Shown one piece after another: positions 23,946-34,315 of a stretch of DNA of 64,000 nt. Below the pieces are notes generated by a model. That model was not told where the DNA came from. It was given only the letters and a program-made list of their open reading frames with translations, and ran no database searches. Made by a program: the position numbers and the translations under genes. Each line of letters starts with the position of its first letter. Position 1 is the first letter of the stretch. The DNA is from Gloeobacter morelensis MG652769 (GTDB lineage Bacteria > Cyanobacteriota > Cyanobacteriia > Gloeobacterales > Gloeobacteraceae), in contig NZ_CP063845.1 in assembly GCF_021018745.1 (NCBI RefSeq), positions 3,038,001 to 3,102,000 of the forward strand. The letters are read 5' to 3'.

Positions 23946-26282
23946 TCACTCCATAGTGCAGAGCCCTTGCGGGGCGGGCTGAGGGGGAGTGGGTGGGCAC
24001 CAGAACAGGTTCCTGCTCGAGACGTCAAGCGCGTTGAGGATGCCGCGCATCGTCTCTGTGCAGAACAACCAGTAACCCGGATCCTCGTACATGCGATCGG
24101 GATTGAACTCCAGATCGTAGTGCACCACCTTCGGCAGTCCCGAAAATTCCTGCGAGGACTGTGGGGAGAGGACCAACAGGTAAAACGGCTTGCCCTCGCA
24201 TGCTTGTTCGAGTTTTTCGACAAGGTCCATCACACCGCCGCGATCGGCGACGCCCGTGCGCACGAAGAGCACTTCGTCGCAACTGCGCAGGGTGTACCAG
24301 AACCGTTCGCAGCGCGCCGTGTACCGGATGCGCATGCGTTCGTGGACGGGAGAGAGATCGTGCCGGGCATCGTCCGTGGCTTCGACTTCGTGGGCGAAGG
24401 ACAGCCCCGTCCAGCGGGTGTGGTAAATCCTGCCTGCCTCGGGGCTGTAGCACAGCAAGGCGGGGTCCCACATGCCTTCGAAGCGGCGGGCGATCATGTC
24501 TGCCACTTCGGCGATCGAGACCGTGCGCGTCAGATCGAACGGAAACGCCGGTCCGTCGTACCCGATCTTGTACAACAGCATCCGGACGGCACACCGGTCG
24601 CCGAGCGGCACGATCGCGACGCGGCGGCGCGCGGACAACTCGCAGGTGTAGCGGAAGGACACGGCGGAGCGGGGCGGCGCTTTGACCCGGCTTTCCAGGC
24701 CGTTGTAGCCGATCATCGCGGTGCGAAACGGCGCGCGAGGATCGACTGGATCCTCGTAGACACCCGGCGGCAGGGCCTTGAAGGCGGCGCGCACCTCCGG
24801 CCACATCGGATGGATGTTGTACTCGTGGTCCGATTCGTTGATCACCCGAAAGCGGTGTTCGTCCTCCCGCACAATCCACAGGTACCCGTCGTGGAACAGC
24901 AGTGCCCGTTCATCCTGCAGGCACCGCTCGAGGGCGTGTCTATATTCCAGTGCGGCGCCGGGCGGAACGACGATCGTCGTCTCGATGGCACCGTCGTCCC
25001 CCACCGCCAGGAAGGCGGGCTCTCCTGGAGCGGCCTCCTCCGCAATATAGACACCCGGTGTCAATACCGCCTTGCAGCGCAGGGCCGTTTGCAGTGCCTG
25101 CCAGCCGGTGTCGACGGTGTAGATGTGGGGCGACGCATTGGCAATCCACAGGCGCTGCTGCCCGCTGCTGCCCGAGACGCGAAATCCCAGGCCGTCGAGA
25201 TAGATGGGGGTTTCGGGCCGCTGCCGAAAGCGCCTTTTTTGTGCTTCCAGTTCGTCTGTGCCGATGCAAAACAGACGCAGGTCGATCGCCTCGTACATCA
25301 GGCGGTGGCCGATGGTGTTGGGGTGGGCCGGGTCGAAGCTGATCCCCGGCTTCCAGCACCCCCGTCCGTCGTCCACCGCCGCGAGCCAGTCGAGCACCGG
25401 TACACCCCAATGGGCCATGCGCAGGTGCGTCTCCCACAACAGCCGGTGGTGTTCGGGGGCATAGTCGCCGTGGGGATAGACCCCGCCCAGGATGGCAAGC
25501 GCTCCTAAATCCTGCGCCATCTGCACAAGCCGCCGCAGCCCGCTCTCGAAGCGGCGCTGCACCGTCCGCCGTTCGGAGGGGGGACAGTGGGCGAATCCCT
25601 CGTTGCCCAACGACAGGGAGATAACAACGACATCGGGTCGCTCGGGGGCCACCGCCGCGGCGAACCGGGCCGCTGTCGTGCCGACGTTCGCGCCCGCCTC
25701 CGACACGTTTACCAACCGGTGCCCGTACTTCTGCAGCAGGGTCTTCCCCAACAGCGAGGCCCAGCCCTCCAGCAGCCAGGCTTTGTAGCCCAGGGCAACC
25801 GAACTGCCGATGACGACAATCTTCAATCCTTCGCCCTGTTCGGAGCGGTGCGCGACGGCGGGCAGCTTGGCGCACCCGAACGGATGGGGCTGCAGGTAAC
25901 CAAAGGCACCATCGTCCACCGTGACGCAGGAGCGGCGGCCGGAAGGGACCGGCACCCAACGGTCGGGGCCGATCGCTTCCCACTGGGCGCTGCCATCCGG
26001 GCCGAGGCGGACGTATTTGTATTCGACCCTCTGGGACTGCGTGCCCTTTGATGCCGACCGGAACTTGATCGCTGCGTCCGTCCGCCACAGCGGATAGAGT
26101 TCAGCGCTCGTGCGCAGGCGGATACATTTCGTGACATCCCACCGGCCCAGTTCGGGGGCGGAACCGACGAGGCCGATGCACTCGCCAGTCTGGGTGTGGG
26201 CGATGAGCTGGAATCGGTACACGGGTGTGCCTTCGCTTGGGAGCGCGTTGCCGGACGCGGCAATCGTAGAGTAGAAGTGCAA
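23946..26282 (-). CDS. CBM20 - SGNH hydrolase - DUF1796 fusion protein
   Basis: This 778-residue protein joins at least three domains. Residues ~20-130 are a starch-binding CBM20 module (RFQLIAHTQTGECIGLVGSA, VEYKYV). Residues ~153-335 are an SGNH/GDSL hydrolase: GSSVALG with the nucleophile serine near 160, glycine/asparagine blocks, LSLGNEG, and the Asp317/His320 pair in FDPAHPNTIGH. After a beta-rich middle, residues ~555-770 match DUF1796, a putative papain-like peptidase domain (VPLGDRCAVRMLLYKIG, PFDLTRTV) with Cys564 as candidate nucleophile. No signal peptide is seen. A role in modifying glucan-linked material is inference only. It has no obvious operon partner. Confidence 0.75.
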   Translation of the reverse strand: MHFYSTIAASGNALPSEGTPVYRFQLIAHTQTGECIGLVGSAPELGRWDVTKCIRLRTSAELYPLWRTDAAIKFRSASKGTQSQRVEYKYVRLGPDGSAQWEAIGPDRWVPVPSGRRSCVTVDDGAFGYLQPHPFGCAKLPAVAHRSEQGEGLKIVVIGSSVALGYKAWLLEGWASLLGKTLLQKYGHRLVNVSEAGANVGTTAARFAAAVAPERPDVVVISLSLGNEGFAHCPPSERRTVQRRFESGLRRLVQMAQDLGALAILGGVYPHGDYAPEHHRLLWETHLRMAHWGVPVLDWLAAVDDGRGCWKPGISFDPAHPNTIGHRLMYEAIDLRLFCIGTDELEAQKRRFRQRPETPIYLDGLGFRVSGSSGQQRLWIANASPHIYTVDTGWQALQTALRCKAVLTPGVYIAEEAAPGEPAFLAVGDDGAIETTIVVPPGAALEYRHALERCLQDERALLFHDGYLWIVREDEHRFRVINESDHEYNIHPMWPEVRAAFKALPPGVYEDPVDPRAPFRTAMIGYNGLESRVKAPPRSAVSFRYTCELSARRRVAIVPLGDRCAVRMLLYKIGYDGPAFPFDLTRTVSIAEVADMIARRFEGMWDPALLCYSPEAGRIYHTRWTGLSFAHEVEATDDARHDLSPVHERMRIRYTARCERFWYTLRSCDEVLFVRTGVADRGGVMDLVEKLEQACEGKPFYLLVLSPQSSQEFSGLPKVVHYDLEFNPDRMYEDPGYWLFCTETMRGILNALDVSSRNLFWCPPTPPQPAPQGLCTME

Positions 26283-26462
26283 ATCGCCTCGACCGTATCA
26301 CGCCCGGTCTGTGCTGTCGGTGCTGCAGCATGCAAAGAACGACAAGCACGCCCGACTCCCTTTAGTCCATCGCTTTGCGCCGTATCTGGGGCATCTTCAA
26401 GGACAGCTGGATTTTCCCGTTCCTCATAGGTTCATCGCGGATGTGATCGAACATGGGTACTC

Positions 26463-28415
26463 TTAATTTTCTGCGCGCACGAGACTGGTGCGCAGTTGGG
26501 CCTCCAGTTGCGCTTCACTTTCAATGGGTTCCAGGCAGCGCAGACCCTCGCACACCAACGCCACAGCCGGTTTGACATCGACCGCTTTGAAGACCGCCGT
26601 CGGCCAGTAGCCGCGCAGCAAATCGGCGATGCGCGCCGGATCGGTCTGCACCAGCACCTGGTTGCGGTACCAGTCGTAGCCCGCCAACAGCGACGGGCTC
26701 GCGCGGGGAACTTCATCTAGGATCCGGGCGAATTGTCGTAGCAGCGCCTCGGCCGCCTCCAGGTAAGCAGGTTCGTCGGTGAGCAAAAACAGTCGCACCA
26801 GGTTGGCGGCGGCGAGCCCGTTGGCCGCCGGGGTGGCGCTGTCTTGAAAGTCCTTTTCGCGGATGAGCAAATCGGGACCGGCCGGAGCGCTGAAGTAACC
26901 GCCCATTTCTAGATCCCAGAGCTGCTCGTCCATCTGTTGCTGCAGGGCGCGGGCCGCCTCCAGCCATTCGCCCTGCTGGGTGCTCACGTACAGATCGATC
27001 AGGGCTTTGATAAAGCAGGCATAGTCCTCAGCGCGCGCCGGGATGGCCGGTTCGCCGTCGTAGTTGATGCGATAGAATTCGCCCCGCGCGCGCTGGTGCT
27101 CCAGGATGAAGCGCGCGGCGCCCAGGGCCGTCTCGCGGTACTCCGGCCGCCCAAAGACATCGGCGGCGCGGTTGAGCCCCGCGATCATCAGGGCGTTCCA
27201 GGAGACGATGAGCTTGGTGTCGGTGGCGGCGGGCACCCGGCGGCTGCGCACCGCAAAAAGTTTTGCCAGGGCCGTTTCGACCACCGGCGCGAGCCCATCG
27301 CCGCTGCGGCGCTGCAGTACGGTCGTGCGGCCCTCGAAGTTGCCCTCGGGAGAAACAAAAAAGGCCGATTCCAGGGCGGCCAGTTCCTCGCCACTCAAAA
27401 CCACCTGCAACTCGGCAGCGCCCCAGACATAGAATTTGCCTTCCTCACCCTCAGAATCGGCGTCCTGGGCGGCGTAGAAGTAGCCCCGCGCGTCGGTCAT
27501 CTCGCGCAATAGCCAGCGGTGGGTAAATGCGACTGCCCGCTCAAAAGCCGGAGTGTGCAGCCCCGAGGCCCACAGATCGCTCAAAAACTCGACAATCTGG
27601 CCGTTGTCGTAGAGCATCTTCTCGAAGTGGGGTACCGTCCAGGTGCCGTCCACGGTGTAGCGGTGGAAGCCACCCCCGACATGGTCGAAGATGCCGCCGG
27701 TGGCCAGGTCTTCGCCCCGCTCGCAGGCACTCTGGGCCAGTTCCGCCTCCAGAAACCGGCCCATGCGCAGGGCAAACCCGGCGTGGGGGATCATCGGGAA
27801 GCTCGGACCCATCCCATCGCGGGCAAGCAAAGCACGCAGCGGAGAAACGGCCCGCCGCAACGGGTCCGGCGGCAGTTCCAAGAGCGGTTGCAGACGGGTT
27901 GCCGCTTCGAGGGCGCCCAGCATCCGCTCTTTGTGATCGCCCAGCCGCTCGCGCTGGCCGCGGTAGTAGCCGTGGATGGCTTCGAGCACCCGCAAGAAGC
28001 CGGGGCGGCCGTAGCGATCCTCTACTGGAAAGTAGGTGCCGCCATAAAAAGGCACCAGATCGCCGGGGGTGAGAAAAATATTGAGCGGCCAGCCCCCCTG
28101 CTGGTTCATCAACTGCAGCGCCTGCATATAGATCGCATCGATGTCGGGCCGTTCCTCACGGTCGACTTTGATGGCTACGAAGTTCGCATTCATAAATCCC
28201 GCGATCGCGGGATCGGAAAACGCCTCGTTCTCCATCACTGTGCACCAGTGGCAGCTCGAATAACCGATCGAGACAAACAGCGGCTTGTCCTCGCGTTCGG
28301 CTTTTGCCAGTGCTTCCGGTGCCCAGGGCAGCCAGTCGATCGGGTTGTAGGCGTGCTTGCGCAGATACAGCGACTTTTCGTGCAGCAGGCGGTTGGGTGT
28401 GGCCGGTGTACTCAT
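26463..28415 (-). CDS. Thioredoxin-domain protein of the YyaL/DUF255 family
   Basis: The 650-residue protein matches the YyaL (SPATA20-like) family: an N-terminal thioredoxin-like domain ([20 protein letters not shown], then [11 protein letters not shown] with Cys55 and Cys58), the conserved [10 protein letters not shown], and a large C-terminal alpha/alpha toroid similar to glycan-processing enzymes. Its biochemical role is not established. ATG at 28415 gives the conserved N-terminus; the frame opens at 28427. It lies 30 bases downstream of fabD on the same strand, so the two are probably co-transcribed. Confidence 0.92.
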   Translation of the reverse strand: MSTPATPNRLLHEKSLYLRKHAYNPIDWLPWAPEALAKAEREDKPLFVSIGYSSCHWCTVMENEAFSDPAIAGFMNANFVAIKVDREERPDIDAIYMQALQLMNQQGGWPLNIFLTPGDLVPFYGGTYFPVEDRYGRPGFLRVLEAIHGYYRGQRERLGDHKERMLGALEAATRLQPLLELPPDPLRRAVSPLRALLARDGMGPSFPMIPHAGFALRMGRFLEAELAQSACERGEDLATGGIFDHVGGGFHRYTVDGTWTVPHFEKMLYDNGQIVEFLSDLWASGLHTPAFERAVAFTHRWLLREMTDARGYFYAAQDADSEGEEGKFYVWGAAELQVVLSGEELAALESAFFVSPEGNFEGRTTVLQRRSGDGLAPVVETALAKLFAVRSRRVPAATDTKLIVSWNALMIAGLNRAADVFGRPEYRETALGAARFILEHQRARGEFYRINYDGEPAIPARAEDYACFIKALIDLYVSTQQGEWLEAARALQQQMDEQLWDLEMGGYFSAPAGPDLLIREKDFQDSATPAANGLAAANLVRLFLLTDEPAYLEAAEALLRQFARILDEVPRASPSLLAGYDWYRNQVLVQTDPARIADLLRGYWPTAVFKAVDVKPAVALVCEGLRCLEPIESEAQLEAQLRTSLVRAEN

Positions 28416-28445
28416 CGAGCGCCCCAAAAAACCGACACTTTCAAG

Positions 28446-29333
28446 CTACACCGCCAGAGCGGCGGCAGGCTCGATGTTGCACAACACCAGGGCAGGCACC
28501 GTCCGCTTGGCAAGGCCCGTGAGCACCGCACCGGGGCCGATTTCCACCAGCTCGGTGATCCCCGAATCGGCCATGCGCAGAATCGTCTCGCGCCAGCGCA
28601 CCGGATGATCGATCTGCCGGCGCAGCAGCGCACGCATCGAGGCGACATCGTCCACCGGCCGGGTCGGATCGGCGTTGAACAGCACCGGAATACGCGCCGG
28701 ATGCAACTCGGCTTTGGCGAGCACGGCGGCAAATTCGGCGGCGGCCGGAGCCATCAAAGGCGAATGAAAGGCACCGCTGACGGCAAGCGGGATCACCCGT
28801 TTGGCCCGAATGGCCGCAGAAACCTCCGCCACGCGCTCCGGCTCGCCGGAGATGACCACCTGCATCGGGTTGTTGTCATTGGCAATCACCACCCCGGGCC
28901 GCTCGGCGCACAGTTTTTCGAGTTTGTCGCGATCGAAACCGACGATGGCGCTCATCGCCCCGGCCTGCTGGGCGTCCATCAGCCGGGCGCGCTCAGCCAC
29001 CAGTTCCAGACCCGTCTTAAAATCGAACACCCCCGCCACCCACAACGCCGCGTACTCGCCCAGCGAATGGCCTGCCACCAGTGCCGGCTCGCCAAGTTCG
29101 CCCTGCTTGCGCGCGCGCTGGGCGAGGGCCACGCAGACGGTAAATAGAGCAGGCTGGGTGTAGAGGGTGCGGTCGAGGCGCTCCTGCGGCCCGGCGCACA
29201 CCGCCGCCACCGACCAGCCCAAGATCCCAGATGCCCGCTCAAACAGTGCGGCCGTGTCGGGATGGCCGCTCAGCGCATCGGCCATCCCAACGACCTGCGA
29301 ACCTTGCCCTGGAAAGATCCAGGCTGTCGCCAT
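28446..29333 (-). CDS. fabD: Malonyl-CoA:ACP transacylase
   Basis: The 295-residue protein has the FabD motifs: FPGQGSQ at the N-terminus, nucleophile Ser90 in GHSLGEYAAL, the arginine in VAERARLMD that binds the malonyl carboxylate, and His190 in SGAFHSPLM. It loads malonyl groups from CoA onto acyl carrier protein in fatty acid synthesis in the cytoplasm. GAGGGA lies just before the ATG at 29333. No other fatty acid synthesis gene is adjacent; the YyaL-type gene follows closely. Confidence 0.97.
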   Translation of the reverse strand: MATAWIFPGQGSQVVGMADALSGHPDTAALFERASGILGWSVAAVCAGPQERLDRTLYTQPALFTVCVALAQRARKQGELGEPALVAGHSLGEYAALWVAGVFDFKTGLELVAERARLMDAQQAGAMSAIVGFDRDKLEKLCAERPGVVIANDNNPMQVVISGEPERVAEVSAAIRAKRVIPLAVSGAFHSPLMAPAAAEFAAVLAKAELHPARIPVLFNADPTRPVDDVASMRALLRRQIDHPVRWRETILRMADSGITELVEIGPGAVLTGLAKRTVPALVLCNIEPAAALAV

Positions 29334-29396
29334 AACAATCCCTCGTTTTATTCACAAGGGATCATCCTAACCTGTTTGCGATCCCCGCGTCTAACG

Positions 29397-30737
29397 CTAG
29401 CGCGCGGTGAGGCGCAGCGCCTTGTCGAGGCGCACCAGGATGAACTCGTTGTCGTCGGCTACCCCCGGCGTGCGGCCGACGCTGCCGGGAAAGTTGTTGT
29501 CGTTGGCCACCAACAGCAGGCGCGGGGCGATGGGCAGCACGCTCTCGATGGTCACAAACGGAAAGGTGAACGCGCCGTTGGTGGTACCGTTGCCCCCGAC
29601 GTTGTTGGGATCGGGGATGTTCAGCAGGTCCACCACCAGTTCCTTCTCGACGAAGCCCTGGCTGTCGAGTTTGCGAAGGTCGATCTTGTAAATGCGCTTG
29701 AACTGGGCAGGGTCGGTAAAGGCCGGGTTGTTGGGGTCACCCTGCTTGCCATCGCGCTCGATTACCAGAAACTCGCTGTCGTTGATGGCGGTCAACTCGC
29801 CGATCGCCTGGCCCGATTCGGTGGTGTTCTCCATGCGGTAGAAGAAAATTTTGCCGGTGTAGGTTTTGGTAGCCAGGTCGAATTCGTTGATGATAAGGCG
29901 GTTGCGGTCGGGATCCTCGGTCAGGGGACCTTCGAGCAGCGCGTAGAGCTTGTCGCCGCTCGCGTTGAGAGCGAGGCCCTCGAAGCCGCGCGAGCCGCCC
30001 AGGTTAGGGGTTGCCCCATTTAATAGCGGATTGTCGGGCGATTGGACCAGGGGATTGGTGCCGAAGCCCGCGAAGTTGGGAAGGGCTACCGGCGCATCGA
30101 GCAGTTCGCCGGTGGCCGAAAAGTGCAGCAAAAAGGGTCCAAACTCTTCGCCCACCCAGAAGGTACCGTCTGGGACTTTGCGGAAAGATTCGAGGTCAAA
30201 ATCCGCCCCGGTCAAAAGCCGGTTGTTCTTGATACCCGGATCGACGGGGATGGTGCTGGTGGGATAGTAAGTGGCCTGCTCCGCCACGATCGCGAAGCCC
30301 GCCTTCAAAGCCGGATCTTGAAGCTGCAGCCAGGTGGGAAAGTCAAAGGCCGGCAGCAGCGCGCCCGTGGCCAGATCCACCGGAAAGACCCGGCCGCTGC
30401 CGCCTGTGGCGGTCTTGAAGTCGGGCCGCAGACCGTAGGAGCGCAGCAGGTAATCGGCGGAGTTGCTCTTGGCGCCAAAGCCGTTGTCGGAGAGCACCCG
30501 ATAGGTGCCCGGCACGGGACCTGCGATCACCGAGGAAACGCCCTGGACGGGCTGGCGAAACAGATACGGGGCGACGATGCCGTTGCCGCCGGTGGTGAAC
30601 TGGCCCGAGGTGGGACCGAAGGCGTAGGTCTCGGCAGGCAACACCGCCCGGCCCACCAATTCGGTCGCTCCGGCGGCACCAGCGGACGCTCCGGCGACGC
30701 AGACCGCGAGGAGCATGCCGATCGTTGTATTTTTCAT
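29397..30737 (-). CDS. Secreted phytase-like esterase domain protein
   Basis: The protein has a signal peptide ([20 protein letters not shown]) and then about 420 residues of the 'esterase-like activity of phytase' family (Phytase-like, a beta-propeller). Characteristic blocks are [52 protein letters not shown] and [13 protein letters not shown]. It would act in the periplasm or outside the cell; whether it releases phosphate is unproven. ATG at 30737 is preferred over the frame opening at 30776 because it yields the signal peptide. It is divergent from the gene at 30904. Confidence 0.85.
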   Translation of the reverse strand: MKNTTIGMLLAVCVAGASAGAAGATELVGRAVLPAETYAFGPTSGQFTTGGNGIVAPYLFRQPVQGVSSVIAGPVPGTYRVLSDNGFGAKSNSADYLLRSYGLRPDFKTATGGSGRVFPVDLATGALLPAFDFPTWLQLQDPALKAGFAIVAEQATYYPTSTIPVDPGIKNNRLLTGADFDLESFRKVPDGTFWVGEEFGPFLLHFSATGELLDAPVALPNFAGFGTNPLVQSPDNPLLNGATPNLGGSRGFEGLALNASGDKLYALLEGPLTEDPDRNRLIINEFDLATKTYTGKIFFYRMENTTESGQAIGELTAINDSEFLVIERDGKQGDPNNPAFTDPAQFKRIYKIDLRKLDSQGFVEKELVVDLLNIPDPNNVGGNGTTNGAFTFPFVTIESVLPIAPRLLLVANDNNFPGSVGRTPGVADDNEFILVRLDKALRLTAR

Positions 30738-30835
30738 TGCGCTTTGCACCCAAACAAAACGCCGCCCACTGTACAACGCCCCCGGTATCGTGCCGTTAAG
30801 CCGGGGTTATCGGCCGGTTATCGGGCGGCCGTCCG

Positions 30836-30863
30836 TTGCTGGTCGGCTTGCAAGGGGTATAAT
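30836..30863 (+). promoter_or_regulatory. Sigma-70-type promoter
   Basis: TTGCTG (-35) and a perfect TATAAT (-10) are separated by 16 bases and lie 40 bases upstream of the start codon at 30904. Confidence 0.6.
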
Positions 30864-30903
30864 CGCCAGCGTTCGCGGCCTGCCCAGTGAGGAGGAGCCT
30901 GCC

Positions 30904-31455
30904 ATGCCCAGCAAACATGTGGTGAAGATCTCGCTTGCCGTCGCGGCAGTGGGTGCCTTCGCGCTCGAACCCGCCACCGCCCAGATTCCTAACCCTTTCC
31001 AGGGCACCGCCGCCGTCACCCCGGAGGCGGTGCGCCAGGTGCTGCAGGCGGTGGAGGCGGCGGGCCAATCCAAAAATATTGACGAAGTGCTCAAATACGT
31101 CGCCCCCTTTGCCACGCTCGAATCGACCCTCGAAGGCATCGGCTACTCCCAGACGACGCGGGTGATAGGCAAAGAGCAGATCCGCGCCCGCCTGCTCGAA
31201 TCGTTGGAGCGCCTCCAGAGTTCCGAGTATCTCGACAAAGAACAAAAAATCGACATCATCGACAACGGTCAGGCGGCCATCGTCAGCAACGACACAATCG
31301 TTGGCGCCACGCTCAAAGATGGTCGGCGCTTGATCATCAATGGTCGCGACACCTACGTGCTCGGGCAGGTGGGGGGCCAGTTGATGCTCACCGCAGGCGT
31401 TAGTTCCCGCAGTGCCGATGTGCGCCCGGCGGCGGATAAACCGGCATCTAAATAA
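30904..31455 (+). CDS. Secreted protein, NTF2-like fold suspected
   Basis: The 183-residue protein has a signal peptide (KISLAVAAVGAFALEPATAQ) and a mature domain with helices (EAVRQVLQAVEAAGQSKN, DEVLKYVAPFATLES) followed by four strands (KIDIIDNGQAAIVSNDTIVG, LIINGRDTYVL), the order of an NTF2/SnoaL-like fold. No catalytic residues are evident. AGGAGGAG precedes the ATG at 30904. The stop is directly adjacent to the stop of the convergent gene at 31456, with no bases between. The role is unknown. Confidence 0.7.
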   Translation: MPSKHVVKISLAVAAVGAFALEPATAQIPNPFQGTAAVTPEAVRQVLQAVEAAGQSKNIDEVLKYVAPFATLESTLEGIGYSQTTRVIGKEQIRARLLESLERLQSSEYLDKEQKIDIIDNGQAAIVSNDTIVGATLKDGRRLIINGRDTYVLGQVGGQLMLTAGVSSRSADVRPAADKPASK

Positions 31456-32154
31456 TTACCCGCCAGAACCGGATACGAGCTTGGCAAGATCGGGCAGTTG
31501 CTTGAGCGCCTGCACTGTGCCGCCGCCCAACTGCCAGTTCTGGACGCTGCCGGTGTTGTAGAGCAGTTGCACCTGCAGGGTGCGGTTGGGTAGCTGGGCG
31601 ATCATCGTTTTGACCGGGGTGAGATCGAAGCGGGTGCTGCCGGTGCTGCAGTCGACTTCCGGAAAGTACGTGCCCGGGTCGGCGATGTAGCCTCCCCAGA
31701 AGCCGCCGTAAGGCCCAAAGCCCACTGGACCGACGACGGCAGGCGGAATGTACCTGGGCGGGCTCACCTCCACCTGACGGGCGCGCTTGGCGGCCAACAC
31801 CTGGGTGATGCGCACGAGCGGTTGGTTGTTGTCAAGCAGGATCATCTCAGTGAGGGTCGCCTGCTCGTTGGCGATGTCGCGCTCTTCGACGCAGTAGCGC
31901 ACGGCGACTTCGAGGACGTTCTGGGTGGGAATGTCCACCCAGAGGCTCGAAAACCGCAGTTTTGGCTGGCTCGGGTTGAAGTCCTTGTCTTTGACTAGGT
32001 AGGCGGGGCCGACCGCGAACATCTGGCTGAAGGGGCCGTTTCTGGCGGCGACGGCCTCCTCGGTGGCGGTCGGTTGGGCCAGCACCGTGCGGGTCTCGAT
32101 GGCGCAGCTAAGGATCGCTGCGCAGGCGAGGGCGGGGGGAAGGATTTTGAACAT
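31456..32154 (-). CDS. Secreted protein of unknown function
   Basis: The 232-residue protein has an N-terminal export signal (MFKILPPALACAAILSCAIE). The mature part contains strands such as LRFSSLWVDIPTQNVLEVAV and a glycine/tyrosine/proline-rich stretch (VGPVGFGPYGGFWGGYIADP) near residue 150. No family is recognised. It lies 62 bases downstream of the malic enzyme gene on the same strand. A beta-barrel or surface role could be imagined but is not supported. Confidence 0.6.
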   Translation of the reverse strand: MFKILPPALACAAILSCAIETRTVLAQPTATEEAVAARNGPFSQMFAVGPAYLVKDKDFNPSQPKLRFSSLWVDIPTQNVLEVAVRYCVEERDIANEQATLTEMILLDNNQPLVRITQVLAAKRARQVEVSPPRYIPPAVVGPVGFGPYGGFWGGYIADPGTYFPEVDCSTGSTRFDLTPVKTMIAQLPNRTLQVQLLYNTGSVQNWQLGGGTVQALKQLPDLAKLVSGSGG

Positions 32155-32216
32155 CGGGGCTCTCCTGGCAATGCGTGCACAAGATTAGCCCGGACTTGTC
32201 CCCTTGCAAAGCGATT

Positions 32217-33605
32217 TTAGCGGGCGACGCCCGTGGCGCGGGCGGCCTGCTGCACGGCGGCGGAGACCGCCACGACCACGCGCCGGTCGAACACGCTCGG
32301 GATAATCGATTCGGGCGCAATTTCGTCGGGGCTCACCAGGGCGGCGATCGCCCGCGCGGCGGCCATCTTCATCGCCAAATTCACCCGGCGCGCGCGGCAG
32401 TCGAGGGCACCCCGGAAGATCCCCGGAAAAGCAAGCACGTTGTTGATCTGGTTGGGATAGTCGCTGCGGCCGGTGGCCATCACCGCCACCACCCCTTCGG
32501 CTTCTTCGGGCAAGATTTCGGGTACCGGGTTGGCCATGGCGAAGACCACCGGCTCGCCCGCCATGCTCTGTACCATCGCGCGGCTGACCACCCCCCCTTT
32601 GCTCACCCCTAAAAACACATCCGCCCCCTGCATGGCATCGGCGAGGGCGCCGGTCCGCTCGACGGCGACCGCACGCTTCTCGGCGTTCAAGTCGGCGCGC
32701 CCGACGCTCACGATGCCGTGGGAATCGCACATCACGATCGCCCGCGCCCCGGCGGCGGTGAGCAACTGGTGAATGGCGATCCCCGCCGCCCCCGCCCCGT
32801 TGATGACGATGCGCACCGATGTGAGGGACTTGTCCACCAGCTGGAGGGCGTTTTCGAGGGCGGCGAGCACGACGATGGCCGTGCCGTGCTGATCGTCGTG
32901 AAAAACCGGGATATCGAGCCGCTCCTGCAGCAGGCGCTCGACTTCGAAGCAGCGCGGGGCGCTGATGTCTTCGAGGTTGATGCCGCCGAAGACGGTGCTC
33001 ATACGCACGGCGGTCTCGACGATTTCATCGACATTCTGGGTGCTCAGGCAGACCGGAAAGGCGTCGATATTGGCGAATTCTTTGAACAACAGCGCCTTAC
33101 CTTCCATGACCGGCAACGCCCCGGCCGGGCCGATGTCGCCCAGCCCCAGGACCGCTGAGCCGTCGGTGAGGACCGCCACGGTGTTGCGCTTGATGGTCAG
33201 TTCGTAGACCCGCTCCGGCTCGCGGGCAATCGCCATGCAGATGCGCCCAACGCCGGGAGTGTAGGCCATCGCCAGATCTGAGCGCGTTCTTAGCGGAATT
33301 TTGCTGACGATCTGAATCTTGCCGCCCTGGTGGATCTGAAAGGTCCGGTCGTCCACCTGCAGCAGCTTCAATTCAGGAATGGCGCTCACCCGCTCGGCGA
33401 TCGCGTGGGCGTGCTCCTCGCTGGTGGCGTCGACTACCAGATCGCGCACGGTGTAGGCGCGCTCCTGCTCAATCAGCTCGATGTCGCCGATGTTACCGCC
33501 CGCTGCGCCGATGGCGGCGGTGGCCTTGGCAAGCATCCCCGGCTGGTTCGGCAGGTGCAGGCGCAGCGTCAGGCTGAAGCTGGAATTGGGCGTGATCTGA
33601 GTCAT
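32217..33605 (-). CDS. NAD(P)-dependent malic enzyme with N-terminal ACT domain
   Basis: The 462-residue protein begins with an ACT domain ([20 protein letters not shown], about residues 10-85), followed by a malic enzyme: [30 protein letters not shown], the metal site in [13 protein letters not shown], and the dinucleotide-binding [11 protein letters not shown]. It converts malate to pyruvate and CO2 with reduction of NAD or NADP. ACT domains usually bind small regulators such as amino acids, so allosteric control is likely. ATG at 33605 is chosen; upstream residues in the frame do not look conserved. Confidence 0.93.
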   Translation of the reverse strand: MTQITPNSSFSLTLRLHLPNQPGMLAKATAAIGAAGGNIGDIELIEQERAYTVRDLVVDATSEEHAHAIAERVSAIPELKLLQVDDRTFQIHQGGKIQIVSKIPLRTRSDLAMAYTPGVGRICMAIAREPERVYELTIKRNTVAVLTDGSAVLGLGDIGPAGALPVMEGKALLFKEFANIDAFPVCLSTQNVDEIVETAVRMSTVFGGINLEDISAPRCFEVERLLQERLDIPVFHDDQHGTAIVVLAALENALQLVDKSLTSVRIVINGAGAAGIAIHQLLTAAGARAIVMCDSHGIVSVGRADLNAEKRAVAVERTGALADAMQGADVFLGVSKGGVVSRAMVQSMAGEPVVFAMANPVPEILPEEAEGVVAVMATGRSDYPNQINNVLAFPGIFRGALDCRARRVNLAMKMAAARAIAALVSPDEIAPESIIPSVFDRRVVVAVSAAVQQAARATGVAR

Positions 33606-33754
33606 GGGCGCCGCAAAACGAGACGTCCAAGTATAGCCTGCGCCGATCTGCCCTTCCCGCGGCCGACCGGCAGCCGAAAGATCTCCCCGAACTGGGAACA
33701 AAAAATCTAATCCACGTCATAATATTTAACGTATCGTTGCCAAAAAGGTATCGA

Positions 33755-34258
33755 ATGCTTCGTAAATCCTTGCTCAGTGTCGCACTGGGCCTGCCCGTGC
33801 TGCTCGGCGCCTTCGCCCCCGCCGCCTTCGCCGGCGATATCGTCGACACGGCTGTCAAAGCCGGCGATTTTAAGACGTTGGTGACTGCCCTGCAGGCCAC
33901 CGGTCTTGACAAGACCTTGAAGACCAAAGGTCCTTTCACGGTCTTCGCACCCACCGACGAAGCCTTCAAGAAGCTGCCGCCCGGCACGCTCGATGCCCTG
34001 CTTAAAGACAAAGCCAAGCTGACGAAGATCCTCACCTACCACGTCGTCTCAGGCAAGGTGCTCTCCTCCGCCCTCAAGCCCGGCTCGGTGAAAACCGTCG
34101 AGGGTGCTCCGGTGAAGGTGCAACTCGAAGGCGGCAAAGTCGAAGTGAACGAAGCCTATGTGACCAAGGCCGATATCGCCGCCGACAACGGCGTCATCCA
34201 CGTCATCGACTCGGTGCTGCTGCCCCCCGAAGGCGGCGCCATGAAGGGCAGCAACTAA
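33755..34258 (+). CDS. Secreted fasciclin (FAS1) domain protein
   Basis: The 167-residue protein has a signal peptide ([20 protein letters not shown]) and one FAS1 domain, with the family blocks [31 protein letters not shown] and [16 protein letters not shown]1 proteins are secreted adhesion or matrix proteins; single-domain forms are common in cyanobacteria. ATG at 33755 has AAGGT about 6-10 bases upstream. A strong terminator follows the gene, so it is probably a single transcription unit. Confidence 0.95.
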   Translation: MLRKSLLSVALGLPVLLGAFAPAAFAGDIVDTAVKAGDFKTLVTALQATGLDKTLKTKGPFTVFAPTDEAFKKLPPGTLDALLKDKAKLTKILTYHVVSGKVLSSALKPGSVKTVEGAPVKVQLEGGKVEVNEAYVTKADIAADNGVIHVIDSVLLPPEGGAMKGSN

Positions 34259-34282
34259 GCCTGCGGACTTTCAATCGCTCTG

Positions 34283-34307
34283 GGGCGCGGGCAACCGCGC
34301 CCTTTTT
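34283..34307 (+). terminator. Intrinsic terminator after the FAS1 gene
   Basis: A perfect 8-base stem GGGCGCGG/CCGCGCCC with a GCAA tetraloop is followed directly by TTTTT. Confidence 0.9.
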
Positions 34308-34315
34308 GCCGGGCC

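Noticed and set aside
23922-25508. 528-residue open frame on the plus strand
   Set aside because: Antisense to the CBM20-SGNH-DUF1796 gene; no motifs.
27519-29147. 542-residue open frame on the plus strand
   Set aside because: Antisense to the YyaL-type gene and fabD, both of which have clear motifs on the other strand.
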